Part shown: one piece after another, positions 16,817 through 25,083 of the stretch | Numbering within the stretch: position 1 is the stretch's first letter | Layout of the letters: every line of letters starts with the position of its first letter | DNA from: Cytobacillus oceanisediminis 2691 | GTDB taxonomy: Bacteria > Bacillota > Bacilli > Bacillales > Cytobacillaceae | Reading direction: 5' to 3' | NCBI RefSeq assembly: GCF_000294775.2 | Contig: NZ_CP015506.1 | Span: forward strand, 5,397,742 to 5,461,741 | Length of the DNA stretch: 64,000 nt | Position numbers and translations under genes: made by a program | Notes under the pieces: model-generated | Told to the model about the DNA's origin: nothing | The model's input: the letters and a program-made list of their open reading frames with translations, nothing else | The model's database searches: none

Positions 16817-19800
16817 TTATTTTTTTAGCATTACACGTACACGATTTGACGGAGCAGTACCAACTGCTTTTGCCAGCATCTCCTCAAAACGTTTTCGTAA
16901 TTCTTCTACCGTTAATGGATGTCCATTTGCCATCATTTGTTCTATATCTGATAAATTCAACTCCACTTTATCGATACCCTTTAATAAATCGTTAATTGCT
17001 TGGATCAAACGGACATCAATTGGCAAATTAAATTCTTGCTTATCAATAAATTCTTGAATCAATCGTTGTTGTTCTGTACTTAACAATAAAATGTTTTCTT
17101 TTACAGAAGCATCATTTAAGTTAGTCATTAATGTTTCCGTCCAATTTTGATAAATAACTGGTAGTTCTTCTTCAAGTTTCTGTAAAACAACTTTTTCATT
17201 TGCCGTAATATCTGTCGGTCTGAATTTACACTCACCACAAATTTGTGTGTGTTGTAATTTGTCTTCAGAAACGTGATAGCATGTCTTGAGTTCAGTCAAG
17301 GCCTTTTCCCATTTAACAATTTGCTCTTTCGGTAAAATGGAAATACGACTCGCTAGTTCTTTTAATCCTTTTAAGCGATCATCATTTAGGAGTGCCGTTT
17401 TTCGTAGGTTTTCTTTTGCATTCAGACGTGATTGATCGTGTGCCTCTATATATAGTCGGATATACTCTTGTTTTAAGTTATTTAATTTTACAAGTTCTTT
17501 TGAAATATCCTTTTGTTCCTTTAAACCATATTGGATTTCATCGAGTGTATCTTCTACATTTCTAGACCAATCTGAATGAGTCCCCATATTTGGTTGCGCA
17601 ACACGCAGGTAATTTACAAGCTGAGAAATATTTTTCAGTTGATTATCTAGTTTGAGCAAATTTTCTATTGTTTTAAGCGCTTCTCTTTGAACTTCTATGG
17701 TTGCTAGGTCATATTTTAAATTACGCATTTTAGCAGGTGTATTATAACGTTTTAATCCTTCACAAAACTCTTTGAAATCCTCAAGCAATCTTGTTTGCTC
17801 TTGTATTTCTGCATTATTTAATAATTGACCATCCCATGTAGGAATTCCTTTTTTAACAAGTTGTAAAAGTGATAATGTCTCTGCTATTTTATTGTTTGCT
17901 TTTTCTGTAATACTGCCAATGGCGCGACTTAACATATCTTCTTCATAATTTGGAATTACCACTTCAAATAAATCTGCCAGCGCATTGATTTCCGTTATTG
18001 GCAAACCAGTAGGCTTCTTAATATGACTAAATTGAGTTAATTCCTTTATTGGTCGTTGAACGTATTCGTGTAAGTTTAATGCATTATAAGTCTTACCTCC
18101 GATAGTCACTTCTATTGCCCCAGCACTTATCATAGCGCCCAATAACACAACGAATAACTCCGGCTCTAAAGAATATTGCTTCGTAAATTGTAAATCTGGT
18201 GTACCTTTAATACGTTTTGTTTCAATTAAATCGCTATGATTTATTACTTGTCCATGACCCTTTGCTTCTAATAAATCGATTATCCATTTAGCATAACCTG
18301 AATTATTTATAGTCAATCTATTTGATTTATCTAACAATACAAATCCATCTAAAATGTCTGCACCCATTTTTGATTCCGCACCGTTGATATATTGGAGTGC
18401 TTTTTGGACATAGGTTTCCATATTATCTTTTGTTAAAATCCCTTGAATTTTTCCAAAAGAAGGATAATCCTCATATTTTTGCTCGAACCAATCCGTTAAA
18501 TAAAATTCAGCAGCAGTATCAACAATTTGCTTTACCGTAGGATTATTTAAAATATACATGCGCAAATCAGCAACAGTAGATTTCTTTCCTTTGTAGGTGA
18601 TTTCAAATGTACTATCAAAGTTTTCGATTAACCATTTAAATAATTTCCTCTGATATTCTTCTACCTTCGATGTGTAAAGTTTCTTCGTTGCTGGAGAAGC
18701 ATCAGTTGCTAAGTCTTGAGCCGCTGCATAAAGTTTTAGATACTTATCAAAATCTTCATTGCTACGATTATATTCAAAGAATATTTCATCAGGTTTATGC
18801 TCATTTTTAAATGTTACTTTATCATAAGGTCGTAACATATAAATGTAGAAGTCACGTTCTGGCTGCGCAGTTCCACGTTCATTTGGTGCGCCAAAGAATA
18901 AATAACCCGGACGCATAACGTGATGTGCTTCCCAAGCTAGATCATATCTCCAGACTTTAACATAAGAAACATGGGTATTATCATCTAGTTCCATTGCTTT
19001 TTGTAATAAACTGAAGTAGTAATGATCCAGTTTATCGTCTTCAATCGTTTCAGCCTGTGCTTGAATCAAACTATCCACATCAATATCTTTCTTTAAATCT
19101 AAATAGTATTGACCATTCGACTCATTTGTAGAAATATATTGATAACTTACAGTTTCTTGGATGGTTTTCATTGCTGCTTCAATATTTCCTTTTAAGAAAT
19201 CTGACGGATCATCTTCTTCTAGTAAAAATTCTATACTTGTAGTCGGATGCAAAAATAAGTCATCACGTAATTCTATTGTTGTTAAACCCACCTTGTCATG
19301 AATATCTTCTGTTGAAAGGCGATACACAGCTAATGCATTAATCATTCGTAACGCCATTGGTTGGTATAATTTCTTTTTAGCCGGAAATGCATTCTCGATA
19401 CGATCTTTTAATATTTTATGTTTATCAATTACTGCCCGGATATTTGAATCTGATCGGTTCGTCGCGTTTTCTTGGATGTACGTCCAATAGCTGTCGTAAG
19501 AAATTAATCCGGGTGAACCCTCTGGTAATGGCGACTGAATGATTTTTTTAATTTCGCTGCTTATAGTTTGAAGTGCTACACGTTTTTCAGCTATATTCAC
19601 TCTTTCAAATGCAGTCAAATACGCTGGGTGGATAGGGAATAGATTGATATAGGTTTCTAAATCTTCGTTTAAACGTGTATAAAGTCTAGTAAACCCTTTT
19701 AAATGCTCACGAATTAAAGATTTTTGTTCATCAGTTTTCTTCAACAATCGTTGCGAAACTACATATGCAATGTCATCGCGAACAATGCTTACTTGAACAA

Positions 19801-20521
19801 AACGCTCACTAATACGTTTTAAGGAATCCGAAACATAATTAAAACGTGCGTTACCAAAAAGCATCTCTTGAATCCCTGCAATAAATCTAAAACGAGTTTT
19901 CCCACAGATTTCTCCTACTTCACGTAAGAATCCTAAATCTAAAGCAAGCTCCTGCTCACGGCGGCCACGTAAATAGTCTAGTAACTCATCAATAACTAAT
20001 AGTAATCCTTGATTGGGATACTTTTCATTGAATAGACCCATCATTTCTTCAAGTGCTTCTTTATTATTTGTGATTTGATCCACTGGAGGGAAACTGAAAT
20101 CAACACCCCATTTGGCCAAATTATCTTCTAAAGCATGTACTAAAATATCCCGCAATGGTGTTTTAACGGCACCAAATTCAATTCGGATGACCTTAAATTT
20201 ACCTTCTATCTCCTTTGCCTTTTCAGCGACAAAAGGATTAGTAATAAATTGACTCACATTTTCACGCTCAGCAATAGTTGAAATTACACTCATTAAATGA
20301 GATTTACCTGTCCCATAGTTACCAACAATAAATAACCCTTTATTCTCTATAGGATGGCTAAATTGTAAATGTTCAAATATCAAATCATTCAATTGCTCTG
20401 CCATACGTTCGGAAATCACATAAGTTTTTAATAGATTATTTGCATATTCTTCTACATTAGCTTCCGTTAATTTAATAATGGATTCAATTGGCTCAAATTG
20501 TAGCAAATCTTGATATAACAT
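16817..20521 (-). CDS. brxC: BREX ATPase BrxC (DUF6079-type)
   Basis: A 1234-residue AAA+-like ATPase, the largest BREX component. Walker A GNYGTGKS at 67-74 and Walker B LLVIDE at 174-179 are intact and are followed by arginine-rich sequence (LRGRREQ) and IAGIQEMLFGNARF, a sensor-like region. The middle is a long helical body; a Cys pair (CGECKFRP) lies near residue 1113. Basic residues cluster at the extreme C-terminus (NRVRVMLKK). Homologues assemble as rings and are essential for BREX. The ATG at 20521 has AAGGGG upstream. Order brxF-brxC-pglX at the operon start matches type 3 BREX. The ATPase call is secure; the exact role in phage recognition is not known for the family. Confidence 0.9.
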   Translation of the reverse strand: MLYQDLLQFEPIESIIKLTEANVEEYANNLLKTYVISERMAEQLNDLIFEHLQFSHPIENKGLFIVGNYGTGKSHLMSVISTIAERENVSQFITNPFVAEKAKEIEGKFKVIRIEFGAVKTPLRDILVHALEDNLAKWGVDFSFPPVDQITNNKEALEEMMGLFNEKYPNQGLLLVIDELLDYLRGRREQELALDLGFLREVGEICGKTRFRFIAGIQEMLFGNARFNYVSDSLKRISERFVQVSIVRDDIAYVVSQRLLKKTDEQKSLIREHLKGFTRLYTRLNEDLETYINLFPIHPAYLTAFERVNIAEKRVALQTISSEIKKIIQSPLPEGSPGLISYDSYWTYIQENATNRSDSNIRAVIDKHKILKDRIENAFPAKKKLYQPMALRMINALAVYRLSTEDIHDKVGLTTIELRDDLFLHPTTSIEFLLEEDDPSDFLKGNIEAAMKTIQETVSYQYISTNESNGQYYLDLKKDIDVDSLIQAQAETIEDDKLDHYYFSLLQKAMELDDNTHVSYVKVWRYDLAWEAHHVMRPGYLFFGAPNERGTAQPERDFYIYMLRPYDKVTFKNEHKPDEIFFEYNRSNEDFDKYLKLYAAAQDLATDASPATKKLYTSKVEEYQRKLFKWLIENFDSTFEITYKGKKSTVADLRMYILNNPTVKQIVDTAAEFYLTDWFEQKYEDYPSFGKIQGILTKDNMETYVQKALQYINGAESKMGADILDGFVLLDKSNRLTINNSGYAKWIIDLLEAKGHGQVINHSDLIETKRIKGTPDLQFTKQYSLEPELFVVLLGAMISAGAIEVTIGGKTYNALNLHEYVQRPIKELTQFSHIKKPTGLPITEINALADLFEVVIPNYEEDMLSRAIGSITEKANNKIAETLSLLQLVKKGIPTWDGQLLNNAEIQEQTRLLEDFKEFCEGLKRYNTPAKMRNLKYDLATIEVQREALKTIENLLKLDNQLKNISQLVNYLRVAQPNMGTHSDWSRNVEDTLDEIQYGLKEQKDISKELVKLNNLKQEYIRLYIEAHDQSRLNAKENLRKTALLNDDRLKGLKELASRISILPKEQIVKWEKALTELKTCYHVSEDKLQHTQICGECKFRPTDITANEKVVLQKLEEELPVIYQNWTETLMTNLNDASVKENILLLSTEQQRLIQEFIDKQEFNLPIDVRLIQAINDLLKGIDKVELNLSDIEQMMANGHPLTVEELRKRFEEMLAKAVGTAPSNRVRVMLKK

Positions 20522-20534
20522 AAACTTTTCCCCT

Positions 20535-20987
20535 TTACTTTATAATGATGGCATCTTGCACAATGAACTTTTTATACTCAGGATGACCCGGTTCACCATG
20601 TGTGAGTGTATCCCCAATAATTTTTCCTCGCCAAGATATAATAAGTGTTTTATATCGACTATTATTTTTTATTAGTATCATAGGGTCAATTTCCAACGAA
20701 TTGTCGAAAAGTAATTCGTAATAATCTAAACAAATTACATCATCATGATACTTATCAATTAATTGCTGGAATACTTCAGTAATACGAAAAGACCTTCGAC
20801 TGACTGGAATATCTTGGAGTATTCGAGATATTTCAATGTTAACATTTATATAGGGTAACGAGTGAGTTTCGGCAAATGTTTTCACTGAATTACCATTAAT
20901 ATAATCGTACACAAAAATTTGTTTGAAATATCGTTCTGATACAACTGATATTGAGTTCTCAATCTGTTCAAGAAAATGAGTATTCAT
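20535..20987 (-). CDS. brxF: BREX type 3 protein BrxF
   Basis: A 150-residue protein, first gene of the BREX operon and diagnostic for type 3. It has a degenerate P-loop-like arrangement: no GxxxxGK[ST], but a DDVICLDYYELLFD Walker-B-like strand at about 82-95. The C-terminal signature LIISWRGKIIGDTLTHGEPG continues HPEY, as I recall for BrxF proteins. ATG 20987 has AAGAAGGAG eight bases upstream, and brxC begins 13 bases after its stop. Absence of an intact Walker A suggests a regulatory or adaptor role with BrxC rather than ATP hydrolysis, but that is inference. Confidence 0.75.
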   Translation of the reverse strand: MNTHFLEQIENSISVVSERYFKQIFVYDYINGNSVKTFAETHSLPYINVNIEISRILQDIPVSRRSFRITEVFQQLIDKYHDDVICLDYYELLFDNSLEIDPMILIKNNSRYKTLIISWRGKIIGDTLTHGEPGHPEYKKFIVQDAIIIK

Positions 20988-21018
20988 AAAAACTCCTTCT
21001 TAAAAAAATGAAATGTAA

Positions 21019-21049
21019 ACTATATTTTTTATGTTATTCTTTCATTCAA
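21019..21049 (-). promoter_or_regulatory. Possible BREX operon promoter
   Basis: Minus-strand TTGAAT and TATAGT separated by 19 bases, about 30 bases upstream of the brxF start. The spacing is long, so support is weak, but it is the best match in the 257-base gap between brxF and the resolvase gene. Confidence 0.3.
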
Positions 21050-21100
21050 TAGAACTAAGAAATTTACATAAATACCGTACTCTTATACAATAATCTTTAC

Positions 21101-21217
21101 CTAATCGGCGAACCAATGTTTAGGACAATGCTTCCTAGACATCTCACAATAATTAAATGTTTGGTCCTCTTCGAATCAAAAAATTTATATATACATACGT
21201 TTTAACTCTTCATTCAT
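21101..21217 (-). pseudogene. Tiny interrupted reading frame upstream of BREX
   Basis: ATG 21217 has a good GGAGGA ribosome binding site and reads MNEELKRMYI before a TAA. The same frame, after a second stop, continues FEEDQTFNYCEMSRKHCPKH and WFAD to a TAG at 21101-21103. The Cys/His pattern could be a fragment of a small zinc protein. It may instead be a genuine 10-codon leader peptide ahead of the BREX operon. Neither can be decided from the sequence. Confidence 0.25.
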
Positions 21218-21244
21218 TGATTTATCCTCCATCTATGTAATCTA

Positions 21245-21835
21245 TTATTCTTCTATCATTAATAAATTTGTTGTGATTTTCTCAGCAATAGTTTTCTTCT
21301 TAGCCCTTACAAGCGTAGATACTGAAATCCCAGTCATATCTTCAACTTGTTTATACGAATGATTTTCTAGTAATAATAAGGCATGATTAATTTGCTGCCT
21401 TGAAAATTTTTTTGGTCTTCCCTCTCGGAAGTCAGGATTTTGCTTAGCCAAAACTTTTCCTTCCTGAGTTCGTTCTACAATCATATCTCTCTCAAATTCT
21501 GCAAACGCTGAGAAAATCGTGAAAATTAATCTTCCCGAAGGAGTATTTTCAATTACCCCCATATTCAAAACATGAACTTTTATATTTCGATCAAATAAAT
21601 CTTTAATGATTTCAAGAGCATCTTGTGTACTCCGAGCAAAACGGTCTAGTTTTGTAACGACTAATGTATCTCCTTCTTGCAAGAGATTGATTAATTTTTG
21701 AAATTCCGCTCGCTTTTTATTTGTACCAGTAAATTTCTCAGAGAAAATTTGATCACAGTTTTCCTTCTTTAATTGCTGCAACTGTACTTCTAAATCCTGA
21801 TGGATTGTACTTACCCTAGCGTAACCATATTTCAA
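21245..21835 (-). CDS. Small serine recombinase (resolvase/invertase type)
   Basis: A 196-residue resolvase/invertase. The TTG at 21835 follows AGAGGTGA at good spacing and is preferred to the GTG at 21844. The catalytic domain (1-140) begins [20 protein letters not shown] with the nucleophilic Ser in YARVST, contains [17 protein letters not shown] (the second conserved Arg/Asp block) and ends with [15 protein letters not shown], the dimer helix. The C-terminal domain (about 140-190) is an HTH with [20 protein letters not shown] and [11 protein letters not shown]. Related proteins resolve transposon cointegrates or invert DNA segments. It lies 258 bases upstream of brxF and may help maintain or resolve the island. 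No inversion site pair was identified. Confidence 0.9.
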   Translation of the reverse strand: MKYGYARVSTIHQDLEVQLQQLKKENCDQIFSEKFTGTNKKRAEFQKLINLLQEGDTLVVTKLDRFARSTQDALEIIKDLFDRNIKVHVLNMGVIENTPSGRLIFTIFSAFAEFERDMIVERTQEGKVLAKQNPDFREGRPKKFSRQQINHALLLLENHSYKQVEDMTGISVSTLVRAKKKTIAEKITTNLLMIEE

Positions 21836-22008
21836 TAAAATCACCTCTTTACACCAGTTTAAAGCACATATTTTTGAACATAAGTATTGATTATGCTTAT
21901 CACCCTTATTTTACAGTATTAGGAATTCATGTTCAATACTTTGGAGTTTTGAGCAATTCTATTGATCCAGTAGAATTCTTTTCACTATAATTCTTAAAAG
22001 TTATAAGC

Positions 22009-22036
22009 AAAAAAAGGACTGAAAAGGTTTCAGTCC
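22009..22036 (-). terminator. Rho-independent terminator
   Basis: On the minus strand GGACTGAAA CC TTTTCAGTCC is followed by seven T residues. It ends the transcript of the small membrane protein gene at 22046. Confidence 0.85.
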
Positions 22037-22045
22037 ATAAGGATG

Positions 22046-22213
22046 TTAAGCTTCTTTTTTCTTCACTTTGTAAAATAAACTACCAATAAAGCCAATTAAA
22101 CCTCCCAATGAGAGAATAAGAAATGGAAATGTAAGACCATGAGTAATTATATTGTACATCCCGCTAATAAATAGAAGAAGGCAGCTAATTATACTAATAA
22201 GATATCTTATCAA
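22046..22213 (-). CDS. Small membrane protein, 55 residues
   Basis: TTG 22213 follows GGGGG at good spacing. The product begins (M)IRYLISIISCLLLFISGMY, a membrane segment; a second hydrophobic segment (FPFLILSLGGLIGFIGSLFY) is followed by a basic tail KVKKKEA. Two membrane helices joined by a short loop with a positive cytoplasmic end are typical of small stress or toxin-like membrane proteins, but no family is recognised. A strong terminator follows directly. Function unknown. Confidence 0.6.
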   Translation of the reverse strand: MIRYLISIISCLLLFISGMYNIITHGLTFPFLILSLGGLIGFIGSLFYKVKKKEA

Positions 22214-22332
22214 ATGTTTTCCCCCTTAACTATTTGTTCTAGCTTAAATTATTTAGTAAGTGATTTGTTATGATTTTTCTCCACGGTAAATGAACCACTT
22301 ATTGATACAATCACTTTTCAAGGAAGATGATA

Positions 22333-22755
22333 TTAATTCAATACTTCTATAGAGAAAACATTATTTTTCTCAAAATCAGTTATTATTTCCGGAGACAATA
22401 GTAATCTCAATTGTTCTTTAGTGGCCCACTTGAAACTAGAATGTTCCTTAGAAAGAATAGCATTACTACTATCGCTACTACATAGATAAGTCAAAATAAC
22501 AACTTGTCTTGTTGGATCAGTTTTGAAGGTAGTAGCATATAAAAGTTTCTCTACTGTAACAGATAATCCTACTTCTTCTTTAATTTCTCGTAAGAGTGCA
22601 GATTCTAACTCTTCTCCAAACTCTATTTTTCCACCAACACATTCCCAAGTCCCGCCGCCGATTTTATCTTCTTTTGCACGTTGAACTATTAATACCCTGC
22701 CTTCATTTACAATAACACCTTTAAGAGCAACAACTATTTTATTTGAGCTTTTCAT
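22333..22755 (-). CDS. NUDIX hydrolase
   Basis: A 140-residue NUDIX protein that should hydrolyse a nucleoside diphosphate linked to another moiety. The NUDIX box is intact: GGKIEFGEELESALLREIKE continuing EVGL at about 41-64, with the metal-binding REIKEE glutamates. Upstream, VNEGRVLIVQRAKEDK and WECVGGK are typical of MutT/NudG-like enzymes acting on nucleotides. Substrate cannot be predicted. Start ATG 22755 has CAGGAGTATG upstream. It is flanked by the two small membrane protein genes, all leftward, and is probably cargo of the island. Confidence 0.9.
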   Translation of the reverse strand: MKSSNKIVVALKGVIVNEGRVLIVQRAKEDKIGGGTWECVGGKIEFGEELESALLREIKEEVGLSVTVEKLLYATTFKTDPTRQVVILTYLCSSDSSNAILSKEHSSFKWATKEQLRLLLSPEIITDFEKNNVFSIEVLN

Positions 22756-22794
22756 TCTTCATACTCCTGTTTATATTCTTATCTCGGTTAGTAA

Positions 22795-22959
22795 CTATGG
22801 GGCAAAATTTTGCACAACATCTCTGATAAACATAATTCCACCAATAGTAAGCAGAAACAGTATAACAGCTAAAGCTATGGCTATCTTTTTATTGTTTCTC
22901 TTTATAACAATTAGGATGATTAATACCATAAGAACTAAGAAAAATAGTAAAAAATACAT
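22795..22959 (-). CDS. Small membrane protein, 54 residues
   Basis: ATG 22959 follows GAGGGGGG. The protein begins MYFLLFFLVLMVLIILIVIK, a membrane helix, then a basic turn RNNKKIA, a second membrane helix (IALAVILFLLTIGGIMFI) and a short tail RDVVQNFAP. It is a two-helix hairpin with a positive loop, probably cytoplasmic. No family recognised. It lies 39 bases upstream of the NUDIX gene and may share its transcript; a hairpin at 23038 lies upstream. Confidence 0.6.
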   Translation of the reverse strand: MYFLLFFLVLMVLIILIVIKRNNKKIAIALAVILFLLTIGGIMFIRDVVQNFAP

Positions 22960-23037
22960 ATTCGCCCCCCTCATACTAAAAAGAATTCATAGAATTAAAC
23001 ATCTTGTTATTTTGCTTATATTAAAACATTGATGTAA

Positions 23038-23084
23038 ATAAATAATCCACCCCGCTACACTGTGAACCGTTAGGGTGGATTATT
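23038..23084. terminator. Bidirectional hairpin between divergent gene groups
   Basis: Perfect 12-bp inverted repeat AATAATCCACCC / GGGTGGATTATT with a 21-base loop. It separates the leftward small-gene group from the rightward recombinase operon. The 240 bases that follow (23085-23324) are very A/T-rich and probably carry the recombinase promoter; no gene is seen there. Confidence 0.6.
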
Positions 23085-23324
23085 TTGCTCTAAATCCACA
23101 ATGGCCTTGCCATATGGAAGCAAAGGATTTAATCCCTCACTTTCCTTATTTTAACATTCTTAACCGATCTTTTCACCCATAAATACCATTATCTTTTTCT
23201 GAATATTTAAACTTAAAATTTTTATTCTTAATATCTTAAAATATTAAAATTTCGAAGGTACTATGTCTTTCAACCAGATATAGCCGGCAATTATTTGGAT
23301 TTTTATATTCGAGGAAGATTAATT

Positions 23325-23501
23325 ATGAAGAAGGAAATATCATCTGACTATAATTCATACTATGATTCATTTCTCATAGATAAGGACCAAGCTGAAATAA
23401 ATGCTTCTGACTTTTTATATTATATTTCTGAACTAATTATTAAACATTCAATGACCCTAGAAAAAAAACTCATGAATGGAGAGAGTGTAGTTAATGAGTA
23501 A
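23325..23501 (+). CDS. Small protein preceding and overlapping the recombinase gene
   Basis: ATG 23325 has GAGGAAG upstream and is preferred to the ATG at 23295, leaving 58 residues: MKKEISSDYNSYYDSFLIDK, then an acidic-helical body to MNGESVVNE. Its stop overlaps the start of the 506-residue recombinase by eight bases, a strong sign of translational coupling. It could be a recombination directionality factor or a recombinase partner, but it has no obvious DNA-binding motif and is acidic. No family is recognised. Confidence 0.65.
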   Translation: MKKEISSDYNSYYDSFLIDKDQAEINASDFLYYISELIIKHSMTLEKKLMNGESVVNE

Positions 23502-25014
23502 AAATAAAAAAAACATGAGAAATAAGGAAGTTCGTAGAAAAAAAAGAGCTTATGCTTATTTGAGAAAAAGCCCCAATAAATTTACTGATAACACATCAAT
23601 TGAAAAACAACTTGAAGAAATTAAGAAATACTGTGAAGAAAATGATATTGAGTTAGTTGATACGTTTACTGATGATCTTAAATCAGGAAAATCGTTTGAA
23701 GGCAGAGATGGGTTTAAAGAAATGTACAATAATGTAATTAGATCGAAGGATAATGTAGACTATATCATTGTCTTCAAACAAGATCGAATTTCACGTGATA
23801 CATTAGATACTTTGTATATTATGAAACGACTTAACTCAGTAGGAAAACACCTTATATCAATTAAAGACAATGTTAATACTGAAGATCCGGCTTCAAAAAT
23901 TCTTGTTCATATATTAGCATTAGTAGCTGAACTTGAACGAGAATTTATTAACATGAGAACTTTCTCTGGTATGGAAAAGAGAGCAGAAGAAGGCAAATTT
24001 TTAGGTGGTAAAGTCTATGGTTATAAAACATCTAATAAAAAGTTAGTTATTGAACCTAAAGAAGCTAAAGTAGTGCAATTTATTTTTAAAAAATACGCAA
24101 TTGAAAAGTGGGGCTATAAAAAAATTGCTTCATATCTAAACCTTCAAGGAATTAAAACAAAAAATAAGCAGTATTGGACCATTAATGCTGTCAAAACGAT
24201 TCTAGAAAACCAAATATATATAGGAAATACCAAGTGGAGGGGAGAATACCGAAAAGGTGTCCATAAGAAAATTATTGAATTACCTCTTTGGGATCTAGCC
24301 CAAGAGACAATGAAAACAAGAAGTTATAAACAAGAAAAGGTTCATCCGGGTTCCTATCCACTATCAGGACTTTTAAAATGCCCTGAATGTGGGTCTTCTA
24401 TGGTTCAAGGTAATAGCAGCTCTAAATATAAGTATTATCAATGCAGTAAAAATAAAAATAGTGGCAAGGCAGCTTGTTCATCAAACCTTGTAAAAAAGGA
24501 ATATGCAGAAGAAACCATTTTACATGAGCTAAACAATTTTTTCCAAAATCTCAATCTAGCACCCTATATTAAATCTGCAACAGATTCATTACTGTGTTTT
24601 GAACTCGAACCTTTATATAAAGAGGCAGAGAAAATTGAAAAAGAAATAAAACATATTAATAAAAAGATGGAAACTGTCATGGACTTACTCGACGATGAAA
24701 CTGTCCCATTCGACGAGAAAGTATTTAAAAATAGACTTTTGGGTTATCAAGAACAGTTAAATAAACAAAAATTAATACTAGAAGAAATTAATGTTCAAAT
24801 AAGATTTAAAAAAAGTCAAATCTCCAACGAAATCATTGCTTACTCTGTAAAAAATTTTTCAGATTTATATGAAGTACTTTCTGATGAGGAAAGAAAATCA
24901 CTGTGTCATTATATAATTAAGGAAATTCATATCTTTAAAGAAGAGAACACAAAACAGCGTAAAATAAAGAGCATAATTTATAATTTTAGTCCCGATAACT
25001 TGTCATTAGTATAG
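23494..25014 (+). CDS. Large serine recombinase 1
   Basis: A 506-residue site-specific recombinase. The catalytic domain (about 18-160) starts RAYAYLRKSPNKF with the nucleophilic Ser26, then VFKQDRISRDTLDTLYIMKR (conserved Arg block) and ALVAELEREFINMRT. The recombinase domain follows (GGKVYGYK, KKIASYLNLQGIKTKNKQYW and a DNA-binding HTH). The zinc ribbon has CPECGSSM at about 296 and a second Cys pair YYQCSKNKNSGKAAC. A coiled coil (about 360-450) ends the protein. The LRKS form of the active site is less common than YxRVS. It is coupled to the preceding 58-residue gene and followed by a terminator and by a second large recombinase in the same orientation, like tandem ccrA/ccrB of SCC elements. 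Confidence 0.92.
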   Translation: MSKNKKNMRNKEVRRKKRAYAYLRKSPNKFTDNTSIEKQLEEIKKYCEENDIELVDTFTDDLKSGKSFEGRDGFKEMYNNVIRSKDNVDYIIVFKQDRISRDTLDTLYIMKRLNSVGKHLISIKDNVNTEDPASKILVHILALVAELEREFINMRTFSGMEKRAEEGKFLGGKVYGYKTSNKKLVIEPKEAKVVQFIFKKYAIEKWGYKKIASYLNLQGIKTKNKQYWTINAVKTILENQIYIGNTKWRGEYRKGVHKKIIELPLWDLAQETMKTRSYKQEKVHPGSYPLSGLLKCPECGSSMVQGNSSSKYKYYQCSKNKNSGKAACSSNLVKKEYAEETILHELNNFFQNLNLAPYIKSATDSLLCFELEPLYKEAEKIEKEIKHINKKMETVMDLLDDETVPFDEKVFKNRLLGYQEQLNKQKLILEEINVQIRFKKSQISNEIIAYSVKNFSDLYEVLSDEERKSLCHYIIKEIHIFKEENTKQRKIKSIIYNFSPDNLSLV

Positions 25015-25047
25015 GAGAAAAGGAGAACTGTCCTTTCTCCTTTTTTT
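25014..25047 (+). terminator. Terminator between the two recombinase genes
   Basis: GGAGAAAAGGA / TCCTTTCTCC stem and seven T residues, beginning within the stop region of recombinase 1. It allows separate expression of recombinase 2, which has its own AAGGAGGTAA site. Confidence 0.8.
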
Positions 25048-25083
25048 ATTTTCGCTGTATCATTAATACAAGGAGGTAATGCA

